Numbered from the stretch's first letter, positions 44,390-54,005 are shown. The stretch is DNA of 64,000 nt from Egbenema bharatensis (GCF_048077055.1 NZ_CP182236.1:3348001-3412000); one strand, 5' to 3'. Numbers and translations are program-made. The notes: generated by a model not told the origin, from the letters alone.

Positions 44390-45520
44390 ATGGATCATCC
44401 CACTCTTCCAGAATCTAACCTTGTCCTCAACCTGGTCAACGTCACTAAGCAATTTGCTGGGTCTGCCGTTCCAGCCGTCTCATCCGTATCCGTTACCCTT
44501 ACTCAGGGCAATATCCTGGCGTTGTTGGGTTCATCCGGCTGCGGTAAAACAACCCTGCTGCGCTTGATCGCTGGGTTTGAATATCCCGAAGCGGGGACGA
44601 TCGCCGTCGCACAACAAATAGTGGCGGACGCTCAGAGCTGGGTTCCGCCGGAAAAGCGGGGGGTAGGCATGGTGTTTCAGGACTATGCCCTGTTTCCTCA
44701 CCTGACCGTTAGCCAAAATATTACGTTTGGGCTGAATCAGAAACCGAAGGAGGTGGCAACTCAATCTCTGAACGAGGTCTTAACGCTGGTGGGGTTGGCG
44801 GGCATGGGCGATCGCTATCCGCATCAACTATCGGGTGGGCAACAGCAGCGGGTGGCCTTAGCCAGAGCCCTGGCCCCTCGCCCCTTTTTGGTACTGTTGG
44901 ATGAACCCTTAAGTAATCTAGATGTGCAGGTACGACTACGGTTGCGGCAGGAATTGCGAGATATTCTCAAGGCAGCAGGCACTTCAGCGGTTTTTGTGAC
45001 CCATGATCAGGAAGAGGCGTTGTCGATCGCAGATCAGGTGGCGGTAATGCGCGATGGACATCTGGAACAAATCGGAACTCCCGAATCTGTGTATGGTCAT
45101 CCGGCCTCTCGGTTTGTGGCTGAGTTCGTGACCCAGGCAAATTTTCTATTAGCTCAGTCTCGTGGGCAGGGTTGGGAAACGGTGATTGGCACCCTCTCCT
45201 CGGATGCAATCAATCAGCACGAATCTACAGAGGTTGCGCTGGATCAGGCTGAAGCGATGGAGTTTATGGTGCGTCAGGAGGATCTGTCCCTCTCTCCTGA
45301 TGAGACAAGTCCGATCGTCATCCGCGATCGACAATTTTTGGGGCGTGAATACTGCTATTGTCTGCAAACCCCTCCAGGTCAGCTGTTGTTTGCCCGTACT
45401 TCAACGAACATCGCTCTGCCCGTTGGCACGCAGGTGAAAGTGAGCGTTTCCCCTCGATCGCTGCGGGCCTTTCCAGTATCGCCCGATCGCCGTGCTCTGC
45501 TTCAAACATTGGTGGCTTGA
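44390..45520 (+). CDS. ABC transporter ATP-binding protein, FutC/FbpC-like
   Basis: 376 residues. Walker A GSSGCGKTT at 47-55, Q-loop MVFQDYALFPH, signature LSGGQQQRVALARAL and Walker B FLVLLDEPLSNLD are intact. The C-terminal 130 residues form a TOBE-type regulatory domain (DRQFLGREYCYCLQTP, GTQVKVSVSPRSLRAF). By similarity it belongs to the iron(III)/spermidine/sulfate (CUT1-Fbp) importer ATPase group, ferric iron being the best guess. No permease or binding protein is nearby. Confidence 0.85.
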   Translation: MDHPTLPESNLVLNLVNVTKQFAGSAVPAVSSVSVTLTQGNILALLGSSGCGKTTLLRLIAGFEYPEAGTIAVAQQIVADAQSWVPPEKRGVGMVFQDYALFPHLTVSQNITFGLNQKPKEVATQSLNEVLTLVGLAGMGDRYPHQLSGGQQQRVALARALAPRPFLVLLDEPLSNLDVQVRLRLRQELRDILKAAGTSAVFVTHDQEEALSIADQVAVMRDGHLEQIGTPESVYGHPASRFVAEFVTQANFLLAQSRGQGWETVIGTLSSDAINQHESTEVALDQAEAMEFMVRQEDLSLSPDETSPIVIRDRQFLGREYCYCLQTPPGQLLFARTSTNIALPVGTQVKVSVSPRSLRAFPVSPDRRALLQTLVA

Positions 45521-45551
45521 GCCGGAGTTTGGATTGGAGCAACTGCACAGC

Positions 45552-45938
45552 TCAGGAACCCGATCGCCATAACCCACCCCGATACTTACCCACAATTTCC
45601 AGAGAATGGGTAGAGCGATCGGCAGAGGGAGCCTGATAACTCGCGCCCCGATAAGAGAGCTGCGACTTATCTTTACCTGTGGGGGTAGAATGCCGCTGAA
45701 CCGCCTCATCCGCCTGAAACCAATCCGAATCTGTGGTTGATGGGGAGTCACCGTTGCCCTCAAGGTCTTTGAGAACTGCTTGCAGATGATTGCGCCGAAT
45801 CAGCCATTGGCATAACACGGCGGTCAATACCAAAATCAAAAGTAAGACCTGCCAGGGTGCTTCAATCAAACCAACCATCATCAAGATGGCTAAAATGCCG
45901 AGGGCGATCGCATTCAAAATCGGAATCAGAAAATCCAT
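45552..45938 (-). CDS. Membrane protein with C-terminal DUF4278 motif
   Basis: 128 residues. Two hydrophobic segments near the N-terminus (LNAIALGILAILMMVGLIEA and VLLLILVLTAVLCQWLI) are followed by a soluble tail ending LSYRGASYQAPSAD ... IVGKYRGGLWR, the YRG...KYRG pattern of DUF4278, a small cyanobacterial domain of unknown function. Convergent with the ABC ATPase gene, 31 bp apart. Confidence 0.75.
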   Translation of the reverse strand: MDFLIPILNAIALGILAILMMVGLIEAPWQVLLLILVLTAVLCQWLIRRNHLQAVLKDLEGNGDSPSTTDSDWFQADEAVQRHSTPTGKDKSQLSYRGASYQAPSADRSTHSLEIVGKYRGGLWRSGS

Positions 45939-46086
45939 TGATCAAGTTACTTAATAATGAAGTGAATCATACCTTATCATTAATTATCCCTGATAGACTT
46001 CCTCCCTTCGGGTAAAAAACACAAATCATTCATCGAATGGGGCTTGACAAAAAATCAAACTTCCCTCCTGAGTTAAAGCATCTCCC

Positions 46087-46112
46087 AGGCAGGCAAGATG
46101 CCTGCACTACGG
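46087..46112. repeat. Palindromic core repeat (family B core)
   Basis: GGCAGGCAAGATGCCTGC followed by ACTACGG. It is the central hairpin of the family B elements without their outer arms. Confidence 0.65.
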
Positions 46113-46152
46113 ATCACCTGGTTGAGCAATTACAATGCTTGATTTGCGTTAG

Positions 46153-47250
46153 TTAGAAGGAAATAATTAAGTACCCATCCTGGAACTTGGCTCCCGTTAC
46201 CTGCTTGCCCTTTAGCTCTGGCGGTAAAAAGACGTTTCGCCGTTGATCACCTGCCTCGACCGTTACCTCCGGCCCATATTGAGTCAGCTTCACTTGCTTC
46301 TTGTCGAAACCGGGTAAGAACAGATAAGCCTTTCGTTCGGCCACATCTACCCGAACGGGTTTAGGAGCCTGGGCCACCTGAGTCAGGTCAGGGAGGGCTT
46401 GCATCAACGTTTGCCAGTCGCCATGACTCTGAGGCAGAGCCGTCACAGTCAGCGGAGCAAATTCTGACTGTATCGAATCTGAAACGGTTGCTTGATTCAG
46501 CAGTACACCCCCTACTGTCAGGCCGACCTGCTGAGCACTCCCCCAGAGATACTTGGCGGTGACTAAAGCACTTGCATCGTTCGTTGTCACCAGATAGGCA
46601 GAGACGCGATCGGGATCCGCCAGCGCGGCTTTCCCTTGCTCTAAAAGACCAGTAGCTTGACTGGCAGCAGGTTGAGCGAAAATATCCCCCGACCAGTTCA
46701 CGTTGGTCAAAACGGCAGCGGAAAGGGGCTGTAAGAAAGGTGAAATGGCTTTGGCCAGATCAGACTCCATAAATACTTGCTGAAACCGTCGAGCGTACCA
46801 GCTCGCTACTTCTGGCATTCCCAGCATCCGCAACGTGACCTGATCGCCATTGCCATCGTAGACAATCACATCGTATTGCCCACTCTGATCAAACTCACGA
46901 ATAGCATTCAGGGCCAGGGCCGTATCCATACCCGGCAAAACGCCCAATTCCTGCCCATACACTGCCTTGAAAAAGGGCGATCGCAGGTACTTAGCTTCCT
47001 GCTCTTTTAACTCTTCCCAGGCGCGCTCTAACAATACTGCTGCCTGAAGCTGAACCGCTTTCAGGTTTGGCTCAATGTCGTGGGGATCAGCAGTCACAGA
47101 CGCACCCAGGAACAGCCCAAACGCTGGACTCGGATCCTGACTGACGAGCAAAACTCGGTTCCCTTGAGCCGCAAACTGCTTAGCAGCAGCGATCGCAATC
47201 GTCGTCCGTCCTGTACCACCTTTGCCTAAAAATGTCAGAATTCGCGCCAT
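46153..47250 (-). CDS. ArsA/Get3-type ATPase with C-terminal HSP20-like domain
   Basis: 365 residues. The deviant Walker A GKGGTGRTT at 9-17 and VLLVSQDPSP switch region place it in the ArsA/Get3 (TRC40) family. Residues about 295-365 (VRVDVAERKAYLFLPGFDKK, VTVEAGDQRRNVFLPPEL) form an alpha-crystallin/HSP20-like beta-sandwich as found at the end of many cyanobacterial and plastid-type members. The anchor-binding residues of true Get3 are not evident. Its client is unknown; chaperoning of membrane or photosynthetic proteins is speculation. Transcribed in the same direction as the DUF2862 gene upstream, 192 bp apart. Confidence 0.85.
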   Translation of the reverse strand: MARILTFLGKGGTGRTTIAIAAAKQFAAQGNRVLLVSQDPSPAFGLFLGASVTADPHDIEPNLKAVQLQAAVLLERAWEELKEQEAKYLRSPFFKAVYGQELGVLPGMDTALALNAIREFDQSGQYDVIVYDGNGDQVTLRMLGMPEVASWYARRFQQVFMESDLAKAISPFLQPLSAAVLTNVNWSGDIFAQPAASQATGLLEQGKAALADPDRVSAYLVTTNDASALVTAKYLWGSAQQVGLTVGGVLLNQATVSDSIQSEFAPLTVTALPQSHGDWQTLMQALPDLTQVAQAPKPVRVDVAERKAYLFLPGFDKKQVKLTQYGPEVTVEAGDQRRNVFLPPELKGKQVTGAKFQDGYLIISF

Positions 47251-47442
47251 TTCTAGATACTTATCCCCAAAGATTCAACCGTCACAATACATAACAATAG
47301 TGACACTGCCTTCGCAAACTGCTTAGGGGGGATCCCCTCACTTAAGCCGATCGGTTAAAATCCAGCCAGCATTAGGAAATCCCCCAAGTTGAATCTAATG
47401 AGTTGAGCGAATCTAACTATTTGACTATTTAAGTTGAGAAAG

Positions 47443-47637
47443 CTATCCGATGGCTTCCAGTTCATCTTCAAAGAACCAGGTGGTGAAATTATCATCAAAT
47501 TTCACCACAATGCCGACACCGCTTCCATCGACCATTTTGAAGTCTTTGATCACTCCAGTCTTGCCAAGACGTTGAACTACTTCCTGAGGAGTACGATCGC
47601 GCAACCGTCGTACCCGCACTTTCTGACCTACTTCCAT
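47443..47637 (-). CDS. DUF2862 family protein
   Basis: 64 residues, complete. MEVGQKVRVRRLRDRTPQEV and KFDDNFTTWFFEDELEAI match the small cyanobacterial/plastid DUF2862 family, probably an SH3-like barrel. GGAG lies five bases before the ATG. Function unknown. Confidence 0.8.
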   Translation of the reverse strand: MEVGQKVRVRRLRDRTPQEVVQRLGKTGVIKDFKMVDGSGVGIVVKFDDNFTTWFFEDELEAIG

Positions 47638-47858
47638 CGCAACTCCACTGTGGACAAATTGTAAACAAATCTATGGACAAATCTTGAATCAGTGTAAGTG
47701 TATCAGTGTATGGGCCTTGATTACGTTATTCTGAGTGCAAGATTTTGAGGGCACTTGTTCTCTAACTGAATTCTTCACCTGGATTCTTCAATTTGCAGCA
47801 CTTGACTGGAACGATTTGTCTGACATCACTCCTTGTATTGTTGATTCTTTTCTAGCCT

Positions 47859-48644
47859 ATGTCTCTCCTCACACAAGTTCTGCATCTGATTGGTTCTGGC
47901 GCGACCGCCTACATCACAGCGCGCAACCTGCGCGATCGCCAAACTCGACCGGATATGCTGGCTGGATTCCAACTGGCAGAATCTGGCTCAGTACCATTTC
48001 TGGAGGCTCTGCGCGATCGGGCAACCAGGGAAGGAAATACCTGGCTGGCTGAAAAACTGAACACTCATGCCCAGGATGAACAGCGTCATGGTCAAATTTT
48101 TGCCCATGCCCTCAAGCAACTCGACAAGCAGGCGATTAACCTGAAAAATGTTCCTGAGCAAACCAAAGATGGCAAGCCAGATGAGCGTCGGCGCAGCCCA
48201 TTTTTTGCTGCCTACTTCGATGGCTATGGTAAAGATGACTTGCATCCGGAACAGATCGATTGGACGGTATTTTTTGCCAGTACCTACATTCTGGAATTGG
48301 ATGCCTGTAAAGACTTTATGCGAATGGCAAATGCCCTGCCGGATACCGATCGTGCCAGTGCCAACTTAAAGCAAGGACTGATCAGCATTGCCCAAGATGA
48401 ACAGCGTCATGCAGCTTACCTGCGAGAGGCAATGGAACGGCAACTGCCCTACGCTGAGGTGGAGTTACTCGTCGATCAGTGGCGTACCCGCAAGGTCAAT
48501 GCCATGATGGCGATGGTCAGCAATCTCCTGCAAAAAGGTGAAAAGCTACCCTCAATGGCGCAGGATGGTGTCCCTACAGAACTGTCGGCTGAAACAATTA
48601 CTGAAGCGGGTACTGAAACAAGTCCTTCCCAGTTAGCAGCCTAG
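47859..48644 (+). CDS. Ferritin-like diiron protein
   Basis: 261 residues. The four-helix-bundle diiron ligand set is visible: Glu41, Glu74-x-x-His77 (QDEQRHGQI), Glu146 and Glu181-x-x-His184 (QDEQRHAAYL). It is a ferritin-like/rubrerythrin-like family member of MiaE-like size; the reaction is unknown (an oxygenase or peroxide/iron handling are the family options). The C-terminal 30 residues are low complexity. The VOC-family gene follows after 26 bp, so they may form an operon. Confidence 0.8.
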   Translation: MSLLTQVLHLIGSGATAYITARNLRDRQTRPDMLAGFQLAESGSVPFLEALRDRATREGNTWLAEKLNTHAQDEQRHGQIFAHALKQLDKQAINLKNVPEQTKDGKPDERRRSPFFAAYFDGYGKDDLHPEQIDWTVFFASTYILELDACKDFMRMANALPDTDRASANLKQGLISIAQDEQRHAAYLREAMERQLPYAEVELLVDQWRTRKVNAMMAMVSNLLQKGEKLPSMAQDGVPTELSAETITEAGTETSPSQLAA

Positions 48645-48670
48645 ATTCAGGACAGGAGGAGATCAGACGC

Positions 48671-49057
48671 ATGAACACCGCAGGTTTTCACCATGTGGCT
48701 GTCATTTGTTCTGACTACGAAAAGTCAAAACATTTTTATGTCAACATCCTAGGCTTTGAGGTAATTCAGGAAACCTATCGCGCTGCCCGAAATTCCTACA
48801 AGCTAGACTTGCGAGTGGGAGAGCAAGATGCGATCGAACTCTTCTCCTTTCCAGATCCCCCGGCACGGGTCAGCCGTCCTGAAGCCTGCGGATTACGCCA
48901 CCTTGCCTTTCAAGTCAGTGATATTGAAGCTACGGTCGCTTACCTCCAATCACAGGGTGTTCAGTCCGAACCCATTCGTCTGGATGAGCTGACGGGCAAA
49001 CGCTTTACCTTCTTCAGCGATCCAGACAACTTGCCGCTAGAAATTTACGAGCACTAG
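48671..49057 (+). CDS. VOC family protein, YaeR/SMU1112c group
   Basis: 128 residues. Very close to the YaeR glyoxalase-I-like group: FHHVAVICSDYEKSKHFYVN, AIELFSFPDPPARVSRPEAC, GLRHLAFQVSDIEATV and KRFTFFSDPDNLPLEIYEH. Two beta-alpha-beta-beta-beta modules supply metal ligands including His8 and a C-terminal glutamate. The physiological substrate is not known. ACAGGAGGAGATCAG precedes the ATG. Confidence 0.9.
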   Translation: MNTAGFHHVAVICSDYEKSKHFYVNILGFEVIQETYRAARNSYKLDLRVGEQDAIELFSFPDPPARVSRPEACGLRHLAFQVSDIEATVAYLQSQGVQSEPIRLDELTGKRFTFFSDPDNLPLEIYEH

Positions 49058-49277
49058 AAATTAAGGTTGCTAAATTCACGTCCACTTCTACTGGAGCACA
49101 AACCTTTTGGAACACAAACCTTTTAAAGTGGTAGAGGGGGAATTTTAACTCACAACGGCTCACCCCTTGAACAGCCTAATTTGAGTGGATAAATGCTCCC
49201 CTCACAGGCTTGGTGCCGCCGATCGTGTCCCCGACTTCCAACCCACCGCTAACCGCGCAGTCCTTAATTCTCCAACC

Positions 49278-50059
49278 GTGACCCAACCTGAAGCCCTCCA
49301 AAACCTGCTCAACGCCGTTGCTCTAGGAGAACTCAGCCCAGAGACGGCTTTTAATAAACTGAAACATTTTGACTTTGAGCCGATCGCCGATTTTGCCAAG
49401 ATCGACCACCATCGATCGCTGCGGACTGGGTTTCCAGAAGTGATCTGGGGCCGGGCAAAACGCCAGAACAGATTCGGCAAATCATCCGTACCATGCGGCA
49501 GCGCAACCCAATCGTGATGGCGACTCGGATTGAACCCCAGGTGTATCAGCAGCTTCAGGCAGATATTCCAGACTTGCAGTATTACGAAATGGCGCGGATC
49601 TGTGCGATCGTTCCTCCCAATCATACCCCTCAGCATCCGGGAGTGATCGGTTTACTGTCTGCTGGCACGGCAGACCTAGCGGTGGCGGAAGAAGCAGCTA
49701 TCACGGCTGAACTGTCGGGATTTCAAGTAAAGCGGCTCTGGGATGTCGGCGTAGCAGGTATCCATCGACTATTGAACAATCGCCAGGTGATCCACGAAGC
49801 AGATGTGCTGGTGGTTGTAGCGGGAATGGAAGGAGCCTTGCCCAGCGTAGTGGCTGGATTGGCAGATTGTCCCGTCATTGCCGTCCCAACTAGCATTGGC
49901 TATGGAGCAAGCTTCAATGGACTGGCTCCCCTGCTCACGATGCTGAATTCTTGTGCAGCCGGAATTGGTGTGGTAAATATTGACAACGGTTTTGGCGCAG
50001 CCGTGCTGGCGGGGCAAATTCTCCGTACCGCCCAACGACTGAAGACAAAAAGTGAATAA
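49278..50059 (+). CDS. larB: LarB, nickel-pincer cofactor biosynthesis carboxylase (frameshifted)
   Basis: 260 residues once the frame is repaired. LarB (PurE-related) carboxylates and hydrolyses nicotinic acid adenine dinucleotide in making the nickel-pincer cofactor of lactate racemase. The N-terminal part has LKHFDFEPIADFAKIDHHRS, and the PurE-like core GLLSAGTADLAVAEEA, GMEGALPSVVAGL and PTSIGYGASFNGLAPLL. The first frame derails after PEVIWG at 49447-49455; one added C (GGGCCC) gives IWGPGKTPEQIRQIIRTMRQ, joining to the frame ending at 50059. Start GTG at 49278 (TQPEALQ) by family alignment. LarC and LarE are not in the window, although LarB homologues without them are frequent in cyanobacteria. 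The indel is probably a sequence error. Confidence 0.88.
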
Positions 50060-50109
50060 CCGGATTTAATCTGTAATTTCAGCTATCTCAGCTTTAAGGA
50101 GTAATGGGA

Positions 50110-50508
50110 ATGCCTGCTACACCATGCCATATCCTCGTCGAGGGAAATCCAGCGATCGTCTACGCCAGCAGGAACGGAACCCCTAACAAAGTTTTACCTC
50201 TCTTAAACCGATTTTTGGACACCTTTTGGCAAGAGCGTGACACCTCTGGGGAAGTCTGTGATACGCCCGAATGCCTGGTGGCTCAAATTATTGTCCGCTT
50301 TGGCTTTGAAATTTGTGAGGATGATTACTCTAATTTGCGGGTGGGGGTTGAGTTTCATCCGGACGTACATTACATCTACTGGATTAAAGCAGATCGCAGC
50401 ATTCAAATCTGGGTTCCCGAAGCTGCCTATCGAACCAATCCCAGGATGGGACTACAGGGATGTCGTCTATTGATCGACTCTGATGCCCCGCTATCCACAA
50501 AAAGTTGA
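50110..50508 (+). CDS. Conserved hypothetical protein
   Basis: 132 residues from the ATG at 50110, eight bases after AAGGAG; an ATG two codons earlier is too close to it. Features: HILVEGNPAIVYASRNGTP, a cysteine pair (GEVCDTPECLVAQIIVRFGF) and HPDVHYIYWIKADRSIQIW. No family recognised. It is 50 bp after larB on the same strand, so co-transcription is likely. Its stop codon lies inside the 8-bp direct repeat that flanks the adjacent family A element. Confidence 0.6.
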   Translation: MPATPCHILVEGNPAIVYASRNGTPNKVLPLLNRFLDTFWQERDTSGEVCDTPECLVAQIIVRFGFEICEDDYSNLRVGVEFHPDVHYIYWIKADRSIQIWVPEAAYRTNPRMGLQGCRLLIDSDAPLSTKS

Positions 50509-50510
50509 AC

Positions 50511-50646
50511 GGGAGTATGTCACGTTTGCAAGTCTGACCCTCATCCCCCGACCCCTTCTCCCACAGGGAAAAGGGGAGCCGGATCGAAGTTCCTCGTCCT
50601 TGGGGAGAGGGATTTAGGGTGAGGGCGACAAAAGTGACATGCTCCC
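50511..50646. repeat. MITE-like palindromic repeat, family A copy 2
   Basis: 136 bp with ends GGGAGTATGTCACGTTTG and CAAAAGTGACATGCTCCC, matching copy 1 (6698-6835) along its length. It is flanked by a perfect 8-bp direct repeat AGTTGAAC (50503-50510 and 50647-50654), a clean target-site duplication. No coding capacity. Confidence 0.85.
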
Positions 50647-50872
50647 AGTTGAACCGTGTTTTGGGAACCCGTCCTATCCGTATCCTGCTCAAATCTCCTT
50701 TTCCGATCGCATCATTACAAGAACAGGCATCACTCCAAATAAAAACTTCAGAGCATCACTACTGATTGATTTCTTTTGATTGATTTCTTTTGCAATTTCA
50801 GGGATTTGCATTACTAACTGGACAACCTGATCTTTAATGGCAATGGTAATTGTCAGGAAAAGGGTGAAAGCA

Positions 50873-52351
50873 ATGGTTCACGATCGTGCGGATCGGGTTG
50901 ATCCTGCTGAGCGAGTTTGTACGGGAATTGAGGGACTCGATGAAGTGCTGAATGGTGGACTGGTTCCCCACCAAACCTATCTAGTTCGAGGTGGCCCAGG
51001 AACAGGAAAAACGACGCTGGGGCTGCACTTTTTAACCACAGGGGTTGCCAATCAAGAAACTTCTCTGTTCATTAATCTCGGAGAAGCAGCGGCGCAGATT
51101 CAACGCAATGCCAGATCCTCTGGAATCAGTACAGCAGGAATTTCTTTTCTCGATCTCAGCCCTACATCAGAGTTTTTTACCACTAACCAAACCTACGATA
51201 TTTTTTCACCTGCCGAGGTTGAACGTGAACCGATCACTCAGCAAATTATTGAACAAATTGAAACCCTTAAACCCGATCGCGTTTTTTTAGATTCCATTAC
51301 TCAATTTCGTTATCTCACGAGTGATGCTTTTCAATTTCGGCGGCAGGTTTTGTCCTTTCTGCGGTTTTTGATGGAGCATGATGCGACGGTTTTATTCACC
51401 TCAGAAAGCAGTGAAGAGGCCCCCGATAGCGATTTACAGTTCCTCTGTGATGGAGTGATTCACCTGAACTTTACCCCAAAGTACCGCACACTGCATATCT
51501 CTAAGTTTCGAGGGTCAAATTTTCAGAATGGCCATCACTCTTTGCGAATTACCGATCGAGGCGTACAGGTTTTTCCCAGGCTGCGCCCAGAATTACACAA
51601 GCGTAACTTTCACCCGGAACCCATTTCATCGGGTATACCTGACCTGGATGCTTTGCTTCATGGCGGACTGGAGCGGGGAACTGTGACGATCATCAGTGGG
51701 CCGAGCGGAGTGGGTAAAACAACGATCGGGCTTCAGTTTATGAAAGAGGCCGCCGGACGCGGGGAGCGATCGATCGTTTATACCTTTGAAGAAGAGGTTG
51801 AAATTATTCTGCAACGCTGTGAGTCGGTGAACATTCCGGCCCGCACAATGCTGGAACGGGGAACCCTGACATTGCAAAAGATTGAACCGTTACAGTTTAC
51901 GCCAGATGAATTTGCCCAACTCGTGCGTCACTCAGCAGAAGCCCAACAGACCCAAATTGTCATGCTAGATAGCATTTCTGGGTATCGCCTATCGGTGCAG
52001 GGGGATGACCTGGTGAGCCATATCCATAGCCTGTGTAAGTACCTGGCCAATACGGGCATCACCGTTTTGCTGATTAATGAAACGGAAAAGATCGCAGGCG
52101 AGTTTCGCGCAACGGAAGTGGGTATTACCTACCTGGCAGATAACTTCGTGTTTATGCGTTACCTGGAACGGCGCATTGGTGGAGAACTGCACATTCGCAA
52201 GGCGATCGGGGTTTTGAAAAAACGGCTGTCTGATTTTGAGAAAACCTTACGAGAGGTTGAAATCACGCGATATGGCATTAAGGTGGGAGAACCAATGGAG
52301 GGATTAGAGGGAATTTTAAGTGATACTCCATTTTTGCGAGAGAAGGAATAG
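50873..52351 (+). CDS. KaiC-like dual-domain ATPase
   Basis: 492 residues from the ATG at 50873, which has AGGAAAAGGGTGAAAG upstream (an ATG at 50837 is in frame). Two tandem KaiC/RecA domains: D1 with Walker A GGPGTGKTT and Walker B VFLDSITQF, D2 with GPSGVGKTT and IVMLDSISGY. D2 keeps the catalytic pair (YTFEEEVEII), while D1 has only GE (INLGEAAAQI). The KaiC autophosphorylation Ser-Thr pair and the A-loop are not present, so it is not the clock protein but a KaiC-like signalling ATPase. It is followed after 44 bp by a receiver gene and then a histidine kinase gene. Confidence 0.88.
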   Translation: MVHDRADRVDPAERVCTGIEGLDEVLNGGLVPHQTYLVRGGPGTGKTTLGLHFLTTGVANQETSLFINLGEAAAQIQRNARSSGISTAGISFLDLSPTSEFFTTNQTYDIFSPAEVEREPITQQIIEQIETLKPDRVFLDSITQFRYLTSDAFQFRRQVLSFLRFLMEHDATVLFTSESSEEAPDSDLQFLCDGVIHLNFTPKYRTLHISKFRGSNFQNGHHSLRITDRGVQVFPRLRPELHKRNFHPEPISSGIPDLDALLHGGLERGTVTIISGPSGVGKTTIGLQFMKEAAGRGERSIVYTFEEEVEIILQRCESVNIPARTMLERGTLTLQKIEPLQFTPDEFAQLVRHSAEAQQTQIVMLDSISGYRLSVQGDDLVSHIHSLCKYLANTGITVLLINETEKIAGEFRATEVGITYLADNFVFMRYLERRIGGELHIRKAIGVLKKRLSDFEKTLREVEITRYGIKVGEPMEGLEGILSDTPFLREKE

Positions 52352-52395
52352 GAATTTAGGAAGACAAAAGTTTGAAGAGGCAGTAGCACCTATTG

Positions 52396-52845
52396 ATGAC
52401 CACCACAGCTCGAATTCTAGCCGTTGACCGCAATCAGCGTAATTTAGAACTATTGACGCAGTTTTTAAGCACGAAGGGGTTCCAACTTGTCACAATCAAC
52501 GGTTTAGAGCAATTCGATCGCATCTTCACCACTGCCCCACCCATTCAAGCCGCCCTGATTGATATTTCAGGGTTTGATCGCCGCATTTGGACCCACTGCA
52601 AAGTCCTTTGCGATCGACAAATTCCATTTTTAATCCTGTCGTCATACTACAGTAGCCAGATTCAGCAGGTAAGTTTGGCGGCTGGAGCCTGTAGGATGTT
52701 GGTAAAACCTCTGGTCATCAGCGAATTAGTTGGATTGCTGCAACGTTTAGTTGAACCCCCGATCGCGGCATCTCCAATCATCGCACCGCAATCATTGAAC
52801 CTCTCAATTACTGAACCGCCGATCCCCAGCCCCCCAACGGCATAG
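52396..52845 (+). CDS. Stand-alone receiver domain protein
   Basis: 149 residues from the ATG at 52396 (MTTTARILAVDRNQ). Receiver fold with a candidate phosphoacceptor Asp56 (AALIDISGF) and Lys104 (MLVKPL). The acidic pocket at the N-terminus is reduced to a single aspartate (VDRN where VDD is usual), so phosphorylation may be weak. A proline-rich 30-residue tail has no domain. Middle gene of the KaiC-like/receiver/kinase run. Confidence 0.78.
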   Translation: MTTTARILAVDRNQRNLELLTQFLSTKGFQLVTINGLEQFDRIFTTAPPIQAALIDISGFDRRIWTHCKVLCDRQIPFLILSSYYSSQIQQVSLAAGACRMLVKPLVISELVGLLQRLVEPPIAASPIIAPQSLNLSITEPPIPSPPTA

Positions 52846-52874
52846 ACCTGACTTAATGCTTACAAAAATCAGCC

Positions 52875-54005
52875 GTGAGCCGCATCCTATTACTGCTATC
52901 CCAACCCCAAAACCGTCGGCTGCTAGCAGACTGGTTGAGCCAACGCCATCAAGTGATTATTCCTGAGCTTACCGATATGGCCGATCCGCTTGATCCTGAA
53001 GCCAGAACCCTGGATCAGATCTGTACAGAGCCGTTTGATTTGGGGATTTTAGATGGATTTATGCTGATGCGGCTGGAGCAGGTGATTCAGGCCAAACGAG
53101 ATGAAGTACAGCCCATCTTTCTGCCGTTTATTCTGGTGACGGCTCACCAGCGTGTAAAGCTGCTCACGGCGGAGGTGTGGCGAAGTGTAGATGATGTGAT
53201 CCTGAGTCCGGTAGAAAAATTGGAATTACAGGCGCGGGTAGAGGTATTGCTACGATCGCGTCAACTTTCTCTCAGTTTGCAATCTGCCAACGATCGTCTG
53301 CTGGAATTGAACGATCTGAAAACCCGCTTCATTGGGATGGCTTCCCATGAGTTTCGGAATCCCATAACGGCGATCGTGGCTGCCGTCAGGCTACTGGAAC
53401 TGGACGATCTGCCTGCCGATCGAAAGCAGCGTTTTCTGCAAATCATTGATGACTCTGCCAGGCGCATGACCCGCCTGCTGGATGATGTCCTGATCCTGAC
53501 ACGAGGAGAACTGTCCAGCAAACCATTTCGTCCGACTCTGGTTGATCTGGCTGATTTTTGTCAGAAGCTTGTCACCGAAGCCCAATTTTCAGCCGGGGAA
53601 ACGCATCAGGTGCAATGGATCTCCTCGATCGATCAGTGCCCCGTCTATGCGGATACAGACCTGCTCCAGCACGTTTTGTCCAATCTGCTCTCCAATGCAA
53701 TTAAATACTCACCCCAGGGGGGGACTGTTTCCCTATCGCTGGCGATTCAGGATCAATCCATTCAACTTCAGGTAAAAGATAGCGGCATTGGTATTCCCAT
53801 TGCAGATCAGAAAAACCTGTTTGAATCCTTTCATCGGGCTGAAAATGTCGGTAAAATTCCCGGCACAGGTCTGGGACTGTCGATCGTCAAGCAGTGTGTT
53901 GAACTACACGGTGGGCAAATCTCAGTCTTGAGCCAACCTCAGCAAGGCACAACCTTTACAGTACTCATTCCGCTACAAACCCCCACGACAAACCCAGGAA
54001 ATTGA
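52875..54005 (+). CDS. Histidine kinase with N-terminal pseudo-receiver
   Basis: 376 residues, GTG start (SRILLLLSQPQ). Residues 1-125 fold like a receiver with Asp60 (LGILDGF) but without the conserved lysine (ILSPVEKLEL), so a pseudo-receiver is likely. A HisKA domain follows with His158 in MASHEFRNPITAIV. The HATPase_c domain has NLLSNAIKYSPQGG, DSGIGIP and GTGLGLSIVKQ. It is soluble, with no membrane segment. 29 bp after the receiver gene; the partners are probably the KaiC-like ATPase and the receiver. Confidence 0.9.
   Translation: MSRILLLLSQPQNRRLLADWLSQRHQVIIPELTDMADPLDPEARTLDQICTEPFDLGILDGFMLMRLEQVIQAKRDEVQPIFLPFILVTAHQRVKLLTAEVWRSVDDVILSPVEKLELQARVEVLLRSRQLSLSLQSANDRLLELNDLKTRFIGMASHEFRNPITAIVAAVRLLELDDLPADRKQRFLQIIDDSARRMTRLLDDVLILTRGELSSKPFRPTLVDLADFCQKLVTEAQFSAGETHQVQWISSIDQCPVYADTDLLQHVLSNLLSNAIKYSPQGGTVSLSLAIQDQSIQLQVKDSGIGIPIADQKNLFESFHRAENVGKIPGTGLGLSIVKQCVELHGGQISVLSQPQQGTTFTVLIPLQTPTTNPGN

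Noticed and set aside
50873..52351. Clock protein KaiC
   Set aside because: The Ser-Thr autophosphorylation pair and C-terminal A-loop are absent, and kaiA/kaiB are not adjacent.
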